From the NCBI RefSeq assembly GCF_000203975.2, contig NZ_AFCF02000001.1, positions 627,783-691,782 of the forward strand: a stretch of 64,000 bases of DNA, read 5' to 3'. Made by a program: the position numbers and the translations under genes. A model generated the notes under the pieces. That model saw only the letters and a list, made by a program, of their open reading frames with translations. It searched no databases and was not told where the DNA came from. The stretch's first letter is position 1, and each line of letters starts with the position of its first letter. Source of the DNA: Leisingera sp. ANG1 (GTDB taxonomy: Bacteria > Pseudomonadota > Alphaproteobacteria > Rhodobacterales > Rhodobacteraceae). Below, piece by piece: positions 24,899-32,517 of this stretch.

Positions 24899-25159
24899 AT
24901 GGCTGATTTGTTTGGGGAAGGACCCCCATACGAAAGACACCCTATCACAGGTGTCAAAATGAACGTCATCACACTCAAGCGACGCGCACTCTCGTTCGCT
25001 GAGGCTGTTACAGCCCATGTGATGCGCCTGCAAGGCGTTTCCTATACGGATATCGTTCACAGACTCGGAACCAACGCCAACAGAATTGGCGAGGTTTTTA
25101 GGGGCGATGAGCACCCCGAGGCAGTAGACGAAGCCATCAGGCTTCTGACCGCCAGGTAA
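24899..25159 (+). CDS. Small putative DNA-binding protein
   Basis: This 86-aa protein is preceded by GAGG. An internal ATG at 24959 would give a 66-aa form. The C-terminal 45 residues contain a likely helix-turn-helix, GVSYTDIVHRLGTNANRIGEV, followed by PEAVDEAIRLLTAR. It is transcribed away from the leftward early genes and ends at a strong terminator. It may be an autoregulated control protein acting on the adjacent intergenic region. No named family was identified. Confidence 0.6.
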   Translation: MADLFGEGPPYERHPITGVKMNVITLKRRALSFAEAVTAHVMRLQGVSYTDIVHRLGTNANRIGEVFRGDEHPEAVDEAIRLLTAR

Positions 25160-25192
25160 ACTGGCATGTTTCACCAGGGAGGGGGTGACCTG

Positions 25193-25220
25193 TCGAGCGG
25201 CGGAGGAATTCGCCGCTCGA
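25193..25220 (+). terminator. Rho-independent terminator
   Basis: TCGAGCGGCG and CGCCGCTCGA form a perfect 10-bp stem with an 8-nt loop, followed by a TCTTTTTT run. It ends the 86-aa rightward gene and faces the leftward regulator pair. Confidence 0.88.
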
Positions 25221-25260
25221 TCTTTTTTCTGGCTTCGGAGGAACGAACCTTGGCTCGGCA

Positions 25261-25584
25261 TCACGCCGCCCTCGCCAGTTCATTACCGAAAAACTCAGCC
25301 ACGCCCGGATCGGTCAGCATGATCAACAGCGCGATATGGCTAGCCGGGGCGGTCACCGCGCCCCACCAGTTCAGCGCTGTCTGAAAGCTCACATCGCAAA
25401 ACAGCGCAACCTCGCGCGGGCTGCGGAACCGAGCGCGGAAGTAGGCCGACCACAAGTCAGGTGCAGCAGCCTTCAACGCAAAGGGGTCAAACTGATTTGA
25501 CCAAGACTTTTGACCGGCTGCCGCGCCACGCTCACCGCATGTCACATCATTGTTCACAATCAAGGTCAGGCGGGGGCGGCTCAT
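25261..25584 (-). CDS. Phage regulatory protein with helix-turn-helix
   Basis: This 107-aa protein's first 45 residues look disordered. The C-terminal half, SPREVALFCDVSFQTALNWW followed by SHIALLIMLTDPGVAEFF, reads as a helix-turn-helix with a recognition helix around TALNWW. It overlaps the Cro-like gene by 4 nt (ATGA), so both are made from one leftward early transcript controlled by the operators at 25829-25869. A role in the lytic switch is likely from context. Confidence 0.6.
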   Translation of the reverse strand: MSRPRLTLIVNNDVTCGERGAAAGQKSWSNQFDPFALKAAAPDLWSAYFRARFRSPREVALFCDVSFQTALNWWGAVTAPASHIALLIMLTDPGVAEFFGNELARAA

Positions 25585-25817
25585 GCGGCGTCCTTTCCGC
25601 TTGCGTCCGGGTGCCCCTTGAAAAGATGTTCAGGGACCTCAATTCCATGCTTTTCACAGTAGCTTCGAACAGCCCAAAACCAGTGCGCGGGAAAAAGCCC
25701 CACACGTTTCGCGCGTGTCACCAACTGCACCGAGAACCCAGTTTCCTTTTGAAACTGCACCCGGTCGGCGACATCAAGAAAGTTGGCAACTGTTTCAGTT
25801 CTGCTCTCAGCACTCAT
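25581..25817 (-). CDS. Cro-like small DNA-binding protein
   Basis: This 78-aa protein resembles YdaS/Cro-type antirepressors: FQKETGFSVQLVTRAKRVGLF forms the helix-turn-helix, and AHWFWAVRSYCEKHGIEVPEH matches the usual W.A...C....IEVP tail. The start lies 12 nt from operator S1, and the XRE repressor is transcribed in the opposite direction from the other side of the operator pair. This is the standard cI/cro layout of temperate phages. The gene is likely the first of the leftward lytic transcript. Confidence 0.65.
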   Translation of the reverse strand: MSAESRTETVANFLDVADRVQFQKETGFSVQLVTRAKRVGLFPAHWFWAVRSYCEKHGIEVPEHLFKGHPDASGKDAA

Positions 25818-25828
25818 GCGCCAAGTAA

Positions 25829-25845
25829 CTACGCATTTTGCGTAG
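25829..25845. promoter_or_regulatory. Operator S1
   Basis: CTACGCATTTTGCGTAG has perfect 7-bp arms around TTT, the most symmetric of four related sites. It lies between the Cro-like and repressor genes, 12 nt from the Cro-like start. Confidence 0.8.
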
Positions 25846-25852
25846 GAAGTAA

Positions 25853-25869
25853 ATACGCAAATTGCTCAG
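25853..25869. promoter_or_regulatory. Operator S2
   Basis: ATACGCAAATTGCTCAG matches the TACGCA-NNN-TGC half-site pattern of S1. Its centre is 24 bp from that of S1. It lies 35 nt upstream of the repressor start codon, so it likely allows autoregulation. Confidence 0.75.
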
Positions 25870-25903
25870 TGCCGCAATTCAGCTTCAACGGTAGAAATTG
25901 ACC

Positions 25904-26164
25904 ATGCTTGAAGATCAAGAAGACAACATTGAAGCAGTCGCAGCCCGGCTGAAACGCGTGCGCGAAATTCTGGGACTCACTAAGAAAGAGTTCGCAGAAC
26001 GCGCAGGCATGACCGAACAGACGTACGGACCGTTTGAAAATGCGCGGCGCGAACTTTCCCTAAGCGCCGCAAAAAAACTTCGAAAGTGCTACAGCTTACC
26101 ACTTGAGTTCATGTACTTTGGAAAGATCGAAGATTTGCCCACCAGGATCTCGAGGGAACTGTAA
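25904..26164 (+). CDS. XRE-family repressor
   Basis: The start is set at ATG (MLEDQEDN) rather than the in-frame TTG 6 nt upstream. The protein has 86 aa. Residues 8-66 form a complete XRE helix-turn-helix (RLKRVREILGLTKKEFAERA, then EQTYGPFENARRELS). The last 20 residues are a short tail. There is no LexA/S24 peptidase or other C-terminal dimer domain, so induction by RecA-stimulated self-cleavage is not expected. It is transcribed away from the Cro-like gene with operators S1 and S2 between them. S3 and S4 lie downstream, before the rightward early genes. Confidence 0.8.
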   Translation: MLEDQEDNIEAVAARLKRVREILGLTKKEFAERAGMTEQTYGPFENARRELSLSAAKKLRKCYSLPLEFMYFGKIEDLPTRISREL

Positions 26165-26404
26165 TCCAGTCCTTCCGTGACGTCTGCCCAGAAGTCCAAC
26201 GGCAGGCCCGACCTGGCTCGCGCCTCTTTTAACAACCGCAATAACTTTTCTTCGTTCATATTCATTTGCCTAAGTCCGCATAAATTGCGCGAAAGTTGGG
26301 GGACTTCATCAAATGAAGCCCTCGCCAGCACGGCAGAATCCCCAACCTCAGAATCCCCCGCAGGCAATAGCCATACACAATGGTAAATCCCGCGCTAACA
26401 CAAA

Positions 26405-26421
26405 CTATGCATATTGCTTAG
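26405..26421. promoter_or_regulatory. Operator S3
   Basis: CTATGCATATTGCTTAG is the third copy of the 7-3-7 operator pattern, centred 30 bp before S4. Confidence 0.75.
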
Positions 26422-26434
26422 TTTTACACTTGAC

Positions 26435-26451
26435 CTACGCAATTTGCTTAG
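26435..26451. promoter_or_regulatory. Operator S4 over the rightward early promoter
   Basis: CTACGCAATTTGCTTAG lies between the TTGACC box (26430-26435) and the TTTATC box (26453-26458). Repressor bound here would block RNA polymerase directly. It lies 35 nt upstream of the 89-aa gene. Confidence 0.8.
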
Positions 26452-26486
26452 TTTATCGGTATCCCTATCAACCGATGGAGGATTGA

Positions 26487-26756
26487 ATGCAAGACATGAA
26501 CAACACCGCCCGACAGATCGTCGGCTCACCGGAACACTACCTGGACGATACCAGCTTGTTCACCCAGGCCTGGGCCGCCATGAAGGCCGCCCGCGGCCAG
26601 GGCTTTGACCCGGCACGACTGCGCGCAGCCCACCTGATCGACCGCCCCGAACCTGCGCCGGAACCGACCGACCAAACCCTTGCGCGCGTCGGTGCCAAGG
26701 TACGCGCACTCATTGCGGAGAAGAACATCCCGGTGCAGCACCGCAATGCTGCTTGA
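26487..26756 (+). CDS. Early phage protein, unknown function
   Basis: This 89-aa protein has a strong GGAGGA ribosome site 6 nt before the ATG. It is the first gene downstream of the S3/S4 operators. The sequence runs from a polar N-terminus (ARQIVGSPEHYLDDTSLFTQ) through a helix (AWAAMKAARGQGFDPARL) to a C-terminal helix (TLARVGAKVRALIAEKNIP), with a Pro/Glu-rich hinge between. No family is recognised. It is followed by a terminator, so it can be expressed alone. Confidence 0.65.
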   Translation: MQDMNNTARQIVGSPEHYLDDTSLFTQAWAAMKAARGQGFDPARLRAAHLIDRPEPAPEPTDQTLARVGAKVRALIAEKNIPVQHRNAA

Positions 26757-26850
26757 CGCACAGGCCGCCTCCGCCACCGGAACACCGACCGAAACCGGAA
26801 GATCCGGCAGATCGCACCCAAGGGCACCACCCACCACCAAATAGCCAAGA

Positions 26851-26880
26851 GCGGCGCGTGACGGAGGATTGACGCGCCGC
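26851..26880 (+). terminator. Rho-independent terminator
   Basis: GCGGCGCGT and ACGCGCCGC form a 9-bp stem with a 12-nt loop, then TTTT. It lies about 95 nt after the 89-aa gene. Genes further right would need read-through or another promoter. Confidence 0.8.
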
Positions 26881-26981
26881 TTTTCCTTGAGGTTTCGCGC
26901 CCGTCTTGCGGCGCGGATCAGCGCGGGCGGCGCAGTCCTCCAAACAATCCGCTGCCCGCGCACCTTTTCCTAGGACACCCC

Positions 26982-27341
26982 ATGCACAACTCCGGCCCCT
27001 GCACCTTTCAGGAACTCTACTCCGTTGAACGCAACATGCGCGCCCGCTGCCGGTTCGGCCAGGCGATGCTGCTGCAGGAACTCGGCGGCAAGATCACTCC
27101 GGCCAGCACTGAAGCCAGCGATCGCTTCGATTACGAAACCACGCGCTGGCACGCATCGCTGCTGGGCGTTTGCGCCTCAGGAAATGACCTGTCCGAAACG
27201 TTGAACGCATGGATGCGAGCCGCCCAGAGGCGCCTAAGAAACGACTTCACCCGCCGCGCCACCGATGGCCGACCGGATTGTCCTTACAACGGCGCGGCAA
27301 TGCTGCCGCCTGACAGGACACGAGTTGCCGAGGCCACTTGA
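26982..27341 (+). CDS. Early phage protein, unknown function
   Basis: This 119-aa protein begins MHNSGPCTFQELYSVERNM. The middle, DRFDYETTRWHASLLGVCAS and WMRAAQRRLRNDFTRRAT, looks helical and basic. The last 30 residues are proline-rich and may be disordered. There is no clear ribosome site, which lowers confidence. It lies between two terminator-like hairpins. No family is recognised. Confidence 0.5.
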   Translation: MHNSGPCTFQELYSVERNMRARCRFGQAMLLQELGGKITPASTEASDRFDYETTRWHASLLGVCASGNDLSETLNAWMRAAQRRLRNDFTRRATDGRPDCPYNGAAMLPPDRTRVAEAT

Positions 27342-27362
27342 AACCTGCGCCTTAGCACACTG

Positions 27363-27392
27363 GCCGGGGGCGCACTTCAAGCCGCCCCCGGC
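27363..27392 (+). terminator. GC-rich terminator-like hairpin
   Basis: GCCGGGGGCG and CGCCCCCGGC form a perfect 10-bp stem with a 10-nt loop, followed by TCTTTCC. It lies 21 nt after the 119-aa gene. Confidence 0.7.
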
Positions 27393-27488
27393 TCTTTCCA
27401 GAAAACGAACCCCGCCAGATCCGCCGGGCGCGGCAAAGTCCACCACTCACGCCGCCGCGCCGCGCCCGCCCTGCAGAAAGTCAAGCCA

Positions 27489-27767
27489 ATGCCCACGGAA
27501 CAGAAAAAGCGCTTTGAGGATCTGCCGCCATCGACACAGGCAGGCATCCTCTGCAATGACCCGCGGTTTCAGACCTTCGCAGCCCAACGCTGCGGCTACC
27601 CGGACAAGCAGCTTACCCAGGGCGGCGCGGCGGAATACGTCCGCCAGATCTGTAAGGTCAGCAGCCGCTGCGAGCTGCTGCACGACCAAGCCGCCGCCGA
27701 CCGCTTCCAGGCCCTGCGCACAGAATTCGACGCATGGACCGGCAAACTCGCAACCCCTTTCCGGTGA
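27489..27767 (+). CDS. Early phage protein, unknown function
   Basis: This 92-aa protein starts MPTEQKKRFEDLPPSTQAGI. The segment QAGILCNDPRFQTFAAQRCG, followed by EYVRQICKVSSRCELL, resembles small proteins seen beside integrase genes in other alphaproteobacterial prophages. Those are sometimes viewed as host-control or recombination accessory proteins. The four Cys residues could bind metal. The next gene starts 12 nt after it. Confidence 0.6.
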   Translation: MPTEQKKRFEDLPPSTQAGILCNDPRFQTFAAQRCGYPDKQLTQGGAAEYVRQICKVSSRCELLHDQAAADRFQALRTEFDAWTGKLATPFR

Positions 27768-27778
27768 TTGGAGCGCTC

Positions 27779-28051
27779 ATGCAAACCGCAACAGATACTG
27801 CTGCCCGTGTAGCTGGAACAGATACACAGAACGGATCAAAAAAGGGCCGCAAACCACTGGCAAAGGTTGAACTTTTCGGCATCAGGGCGCTGTGGCTGCA
27901 CTTTGCGGATGAAATGGACTTGCGCCGCCTCGCAAAGCTGCACGTCCGCATCCGGGTGAAAGAGCGCGCCTTGCACGACCTGAAAGAAGAACGCCGCCAG
28001 ATCATGCGCAAATGCACCCGCCGGATGCAGCGCGCCCAAGGCAAGAACTGA
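27779..28051 (+). CDS. Early phage protein, basic
   Basis: The start is set at ATG 27779 with GGAG at 27774-27777; a longer in-frame form from 27734 would overlap the upstream gene. The 90-aa protein is highly basic in its second half: ELFGIRALWLHFADEMDLRR, then KERALHDLKEERRQIM and a final KCTRRMQRAQGKN. It probably binds nucleic acid or is a small structural helper. The family is unknown. It is directly upstream of the probable excisionase. Confidence 0.6.
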   Translation: MQTATDTAARVAGTDTQNGSKKGRKPLAKVELFGIRALWLHFADEMDLRRLAKLHVRIRVKERALHDLKEERRQIMRKCTRRMQRAQGKN

Positions 28052-28068
28052 AGCAGGAGGCTGATTCC

Positions 28069-28272
28069 GTGGCTGCAGCAAACCAAATCCTAGCGCGAGA
28101 AAGCACGGCGGCTAAGATGCTGGATATGCCGCTCAAGGAATTCCGCGCCTTGGTGGCAGCCGGGAGCCTGCCCAAGCCGGTTAAGATCGGCGGCAAATTA
28201 GAGCGCTGGTCCGTGAAACAGCTTGAGGCAATCAGCTCAGGCGCCATGCTGAGTGAAGATTTCGAATGGTAA
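28069..28272 (+). CDS. Probable excisionase (AlpA/MerR-like)
   Basis: The start is set at GTG 28069 with GGAGG at 28056-28060. The protein has 67 aa. The pattern STAAKMLDMPLKEFRALVAA, then PKPVKIGGKLERWS, is the winged-helix layout of AlpA/Xis proteins: a helix-turn-helix followed by a strand with P.PV..G...RW. It overlaps the integrase start by 7 nt, which fixes the two in one transcript. The product should direct prophage excision. Confidence 0.78.
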   Translation: MAAANQILARESTAAKMLDMPLKEFRALVAAGSLPKPVKIGGKLERWSVKQLEAISSGAMLSEDFEW

Positions 28273-29276
28273 AGAAGAACTCAAAACCTTACCTGGCCCG
28301 GATCCCACGCGGCGGAAAGGACTACTGGTATTTTCGCAAGGGCAAAACCCTGATCCGTCTGCCTGACGACCCGGACAGCGAGGAATTTGACCGTGAATAC
28401 TGGGCCATCAGGTCCGGCCAGCACAAGGCGACGGTTAAAACCACCTTTGAAGCACTGATCACCAGCTACTACCAAACGCCACGCTTCAAGGGGTTGAAGC
28501 CAGGCACAAAGGCAGAATATCGCCGCACGCTGGAATTGCTCCGCGAAAAGAATGGCCCGAAGGACTTCACTAAACTGCGCCGCAAACACGTTATCGCAGC
28601 GCGAGACAAGTATGCAGACCAATGGCGCAAGGCGAATGCCATGGTCGAACAGCTTTCGATTCTGGCCCGCCACGCCATTGATCTGGAATGGATCACCGCC
28701 AACCCCGCCCAAGGCGTCGAAAAGCTGAAGGGCGGAAGCTATGAAGCCTGGCCGGAGCCAAAGCTGTCGGCATATGAGCGCTACTGTGAACAGCATGGGC
28801 TGACAATTGCGCGCGCGATTTATGAGCTGTGCATCGGCACGGGGCAGCGCATTGGTGATGTGGTTGCCATGGAGTGGGTACACTTCCAAGGCGGCTATAT
28901 GGACGTTGTGCAGGAGAAAACCGGCGCCCGGCTTTCGATCTTCTGCCCAGAGCGCTTACAGACCTTCCTGGAGCGTTTGCCACGCAACGGAAAACACATC
29001 TTGGCGAAGAACCTGACGCAGCACATCAGCAAACGGCGCGCGCAAAGCCTTGTGGCCGAAGTCCGCAAGAAGATCGAGGCCGAGGGCTTTGTTATCCACG
29101 GCTGGCGCTACACCGCCGCGAAAGAGCTGGCAGAGGCAGGCTGCTCAGACACGGAAATCCAGTCCGTGACCGGCCACAAATCGCTGGAAATGGTGAAGAA
29201 GTACCGCCAGCAAGCCAGGCAAAAACAGCTCTCAAAGACAGCACAGCTGCGCCGGAACAGAACAAAAACAGAATAA
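28266..29276 (+). CDS. int: Tyrosine-recombinase integrase
   Basis: This 336-aa enzyme carries out integration and excision at the neighbouring tRNA-Leu gene. Catalytic residues in order are Arg195 (GTGQRIGDV), Lys218 (QEKTGARL), His278 and Arg281 (IHGWRYTAA), His304 (VTGHKSLEM) and nucleophile Tyr313 (VKKYRQQ). The N-terminal 60 residues form a small arm-binding part, and 60-150 the core-binding helices. The gene ends about 100 bp from the tRNA 3' end, the normal place for an integrase beside its attachment site. Confidence 0.95.
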   Translation: MVKKNSKPYLARIPRGGKDYWYFRKGKTLIRLPDDPDSEEFDREYWAIRSGQHKATVKTTFEALITSYYQTPRFKGLKPGTKAEYRRTLELLREKNGPKDFTKLRRKHVIAARDKYADQWRKANAMVEQLSILARHAIDLEWITANPAQGVEKLKGGSYEAWPEPKLSAYERYCEQHGLTIARAIYELCIGTGQRIGDVVAMEWVHFQGGYMDVVQEKTGARLSIFCPERLQTFLERLPRNGKHILAKNLTQHISKRRAQSLVAEVRKKIEAEGFVIHGWRYTAAKELAEAGCSDTEIQSVTGHKSLEMVKKYRQQARQKQLSKTAQLRRNRTKTE

Positions 29277-29284
29277 GAACAGAT

Positions 29285-29319
29285 TCCAGAGTGTAAAACA
29301 AAGTGTAAAACACTCTGGA
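29285..29319. repeat. Inverted and direct repeats beside the attachment site
   Basis: TCCAGAGTG and CACTCTGGA form 9-bp arms. Within the interior GTGTAAAACA occurs twice (29291-29300 and 29303-29312), 12 bp apart. Direct repeats of this kind next to an attachment site often bind integrase or excisionase. The hairpin could also end the integrase transcript, but no T run follows. Confidence 0.5.
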
Positions 29320-29372
29320 TCAAGGGCGAAGTGCAGCCCCGTACCAATCAAATTTTCCACTTAAAATCAATA

Positions 29373-29457
29373 TGGTGCGGGTGAAGGGACTTGAACCCCC
29401 ACGCCTTGCGGCGCCAGAACCTAAATCTGGTGCGTCTACCAATTCCGCCACACCCGC
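29373..29457 (-). tRNA. tRNA-Leu (UAG anticodon)
   Basis: The minus-strand sequence folds as a class II tRNA. The acceptor stem GCGGGTG/CACCCGC pairs fully, discriminator A and an encoded CCA follow (29373-29375), and the anticodon loop TTTAGGT gives TAG. The T-arm GGTTCAAGTCC and a variable arm are present. The tRNA 3' end faces the prophage, so the phage integrated into its 3' part and left it intact. Confidence 0.95.
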
Positions 29458-29676
29458 ACTTGCGCCGGGCAAGCCCGCCGCGTGACGCGCTGAATAGCAA
29501 AGCTTGGCGGGGGATGCGAGGGGAAATCGTGCCTGAAATGCCATTGTGCAAAACGGCAACAATCCGTCCGGAATATCGCAACAATCGGCGGGTTTTCGCG
29601 CAAAAGGGCTGGGCGCGGAATCCGCTTGTGCGGTAGTTTGGGAAAAAAGTCTGAGGCAGACACAGCGAGCAACAAT

Positions 29677-30204
29677 ATGAAACCTTTTGGAAATGCGGCC
29701 CTGCGCGCGCAATTGGCGATGCGTGTCCAGGCACAGCCCCGGCGTCTGTATCAAGGCAGCCAGAACATCAGCCTTTTGCGCGGCACCATCGTGCTGACCC
29801 GCGAGGGCGAGCGCGCGGCTGAAGAGCTCAAATCCGGGGACAGCCTGATCACCCGCACGCAAGGAATGGCGCAGGTGGAAGGGGTGCGGACCCGCCGCGC
29901 AATGCTGCAGGCGGTGTGTTTTGCAGCCGGTTCGCTGGGCGACATGCGCGCCGACAGCGATCTGGTGGTGCCCTGGGATCAGCGCATCCTCGTGCGCGAC
30001 TGGCGCGCCAAGGCGATGTTCGGCCAGCCGCAGGCTGTGGTGCCGGCCTATGAGCTGGTGGATGGCGAATTCATCCGCGACCTGGGCCTGCAGATGATGG
30101 ATCTGACGGTGCTGGAGTTCTCCCGCCCGCATGTGATTTATGCAGGCGGATTGGAACTGGCCGCAGCCGCCGCGCCGCAAGAGGACCTGCGCCCGGCAGC
30201 CTGA
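29677..30204 (+). CDS. Hint-domain protein
   Basis: The start is set at ATG 29677 (MKPFGNAALRAQ); an upstream in-frame start adds 17 unlikely residues. The protein has 175 aa. SLLRGTIVLTREGERAAEEL then SGDSLITRTQG is the opening of a hedgehog/intein (Hint_2) domain. VVPWDQRILVRDW and VPAYELVDGEFIRD are the usual later strands. Roseobacters carry many such proteins, often with an unknown partner domain. Here the Hint unit stands nearly alone, so its role is unclear. It is the first chromosomal gene right of the prophage. Confidence 0.75.
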   Translation: MKPFGNAALRAQLAMRVQAQPRRLYQGSQNISLLRGTIVLTREGERAAEELKSGDSLITRTQGMAQVEGVRTRRAMLQAVCFAAGSLGDMRADSDLVVPWDQRILVRDWRAKAMFGQPQAVVPAYELVDGEFIRDLGLQMMDLTVLEFSRPHVIYAGGLELAAAAAPQEDLRPAA

Positions 30205-30207
30205 GCC

Positions 30208-31962
30208 TTAGAGGCCCAGTTTGCGGAACACGGCGGGGATCTGCTCCGGCAGGTCCTCGGCGATCAGGCCGGGGCCGAACTCCAGCGCGCATTCGACGTG
30301 GATATAGGCGGCGGTCTCTGCTGCCTGCATCGGACCGAAACCGCGTGCCATCAGCCCGGTGATGAAGCCTGCCAGCACGTCACCCGATCCGGCAGTGGCG
30401 AGCCAGGGCGCGGAGCGCTCGTAATGGGCGGAATTGACAGAACAGCGCCCGTCCGGCGCGGCAATCACCGTGTCTGGTCCCTTGAACAATACCACGCAGC
30501 CTGCGCGTTTGGCGGCCTCGCGGGTGGCGTCGACCTTGGAATAGGCGGGGCCGGTGGTGGCGGGCGCGTTCAGTTTTTCTGCCAGGTCCGGGAACAGCTT
30601 GGCAAATTCGCCGCCATGCGGGGTGAGGACGCAGTTCTCATGCAGCAGGTCGAACAGCGCTTGCGGCTTCAGCTCAAACCTTGTGAGCGCATCGGCATCC
30701 AGCACAGTGGCGCGGTTTTCCTTCAGGACCGCCATCACCACTGCCTGCGTGTCGGCGCCGCGCCCGAGGCCCGGGCCGAGGCAGACCGCGTTGAAACGTT
30801 CGTCCTCCAAGAGTTCGCTGACCCCATGCGCGCCGTCGATCTGGCGCAGCATGATGGCGGTCAGATTGGCGGCGTTTTCGAACATTGCCGAGCGCGGCGA
30901 GCCGACGGTGACCAGCCCGGCCCCGATCCGCAGCGCGCCGCGGGCGGCGAGACGCGCCGCGCCGGTTTTGCCATGGCCGCCGGAGAGGACGAGGGCGTGG
31001 CCATGGGTGTATTTGTGATCGAAGTTACCATTTTTTTTCAACGACCCGCCGGGCCAGGCGATTGAAGTCGCCTTTTTACTTCGGCGATCAATGTCGAGAA
31101 GCTGAACTCCCCTATCACCTTGTTTCAGAAGAAGATGAGCAGGATGCCGATCCTCTTTTCCAAGCCCGATATCCGCAACGACTACTTTGCCCAGACCGCC
31201 ATCCAAGCCGTGAGCAATCTTTCGGCGATGAAAAGTGACTGTAAGGTCAGAGCGCAGGAGACGACGTGAGGCATCGTTCTCCCACCAACTCCACTTTTCC
31301 TCCAAATCCTTCTCTTCATTTCCGGTTTCCGTAGGCGCCTCCGGAAGGAGGAACTTCCCGCTGTCGCAATCAAGACCGGAGGGGCAATCAAGCGCCACCC
31401 GGTAATAAGGAACGCGCCACCGGTGAACACCACCGACATCGCGCATTTCCAAACAGTGATGCGCGTTAGCCAACTCCAGCGGAATGGCGCGTGACAGCCC
31501 GGTCCCAAACATTGCATCCAGCAGCAAAACAGGCCTTGGCCCCTTTCCCACGGCTTCGGCCGTCAGGTCTGCCACCTCTCCCAGCTCCCGCCACCGCTCA
31601 TAATTCACCTTCGCATCCGGCGGCAGCTTGTCCGGGTCTCCATACAGAAACGCCTCCACCTTCCAGCCGCGCGCCTTCAAGAGCCGCGCTACCACAAAGC
31701 CGTCGCCGCCGTTGTTACCCGGCCCGCACAGCACCACCGCCCGGCGCGGCGTTTCATCTTTCTGCAAATACTCCGGGGAGCGCGAGGGGCTGGCCCCTCG
31801 CTCGGCTTCAACAGGCTCCGCCAGTTCCGGCCACTCTTCGAAGATGGCCTCGACCACCCCCTGCCCGGCCCGCTCCATCAGCTCCAGCCCGGTCACCTCG
31901 CCGGACGCGATGGCGGCCTGCTCAATCGCCCGCATCTGGGCTGCGGTCAGCAGTTCGGTCAT
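30208..31962 (-). CDS. nnr: Bifunctional NAD(P)H-hydrate epimerase / ADP-dependent dehydratase
   Basis: This 584-aa protein repairs damaged NADHX and NADPHX. The N-terminal epimerase (about 1-230) contains CGPGNNGGDGFVVARLL. The C-terminal kinase-like dehydratase contains LTPHGGEFAKLFP and TAGSGDVLAGFITGL, which binds the phosphate donor. It is longer than the usual 500-540 aa, with two inserted stretches: a proline/serine segment after residue 54 and a Trp/Glu-rich segment near 230. The insertions are in frame and the motifs are intact, so the enzyme should be active. It is convergent with the Hint gene. Confidence 0.92.
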   Translation of the reverse strand: MTELLTAAQMRAIEQAAIASGEVTGLELMERAGQGVVEAIFEEWPELAEPVEAERGASPSRSPEYLQKDETPRRAVVLCGPGNNGGDGFVVARLLKARGWKVEAFLYGDPDKLPPDAKVNYERWRELGEVADLTAEAVGKGPRPVLLLDAMFGTGLSRAIPLELANAHHCLEMRDVGGVHRWRVPYYRVALDCPSGLDCDSGKFLLPEAPTETGNEEKDLEEKWSWWENDASRRLLRSDLTVTFHRRKIAHGLDGGLGKVVVADIGLGKEDRHPAHLLLKQGDRGVQLLDIDRRSKKATSIAWPGGSLKKNGNFDHKYTHGHALVLSGGHGKTGAARLAARGALRIGAGLVTVGSPRSAMFENAANLTAIMLRQIDGAHGVSELLEDERFNAVCLGPGLGRGADTQAVVMAVLKENRATVLDADALTRFELKPQALFDLLHENCVLTPHGGEFAKLFPDLAEKLNAPATTGPAYSKVDATREAAKRAGCVVLFKGPDTVIAAPDGRCSVNSAHYERSAPWLATAGSGDVLAGFITGLMARGFGPMQAAETAAYIHVECALEFGPGLIAEDLPEQIPAVFRKLGL

Positions 31963-32095
31963 ATTTTGCCCTTCCCCGATTCAATTCTGCGCATTTTCCG
32001 GGCGCAGTGCTTAATTTTTAGGCAGACCCGATCAAATCCTGCCCGCAATTGCCGCAGCCGCAGCCTCCTGCATTGCTGCCTTCATTTAGAAGTGA

Positions 32096-32470
<375 letters not shown>

Positions 32471-32517
32471 ACGAATTCAACGAATATCCTGACATCTAAA
32501 TCAGAAGGACCGAGGGA

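Larger units (their letters stand above)
26165..26486. other. Intergenic region with rightward early promoter
   Basis: This 322-nt stretch lies between the repressor and the 89-aa early gene. It is AT-richer than its neighbours. It carries operators S3 and S4, a TTGACC -35-like box at 26430-26435 and a weak TTTATC -10-like box 17 bp downstream. A leftward ORF of about 58 codons (from 26265) runs into the repressor gene on the opposite strand and is not accepted as a gene. Confidence 0.55.

Noticed and set aside
24365-25264. 299-codon leftward open frame
   Set aside because: The composition is shadow-like with no domain. It overlaps the better-supported rightward 86-aa gene and a strong terminator and would run through the intergenic control region.
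26089-26265. Leftward frame of about 58 codons starting MNMNEEKLLRLL
   Set aside because: The sequence looks protein-like, but it ends inside the repressor gene on the opposite strand and has only a weak ribosome site. Evidence is insufficient.
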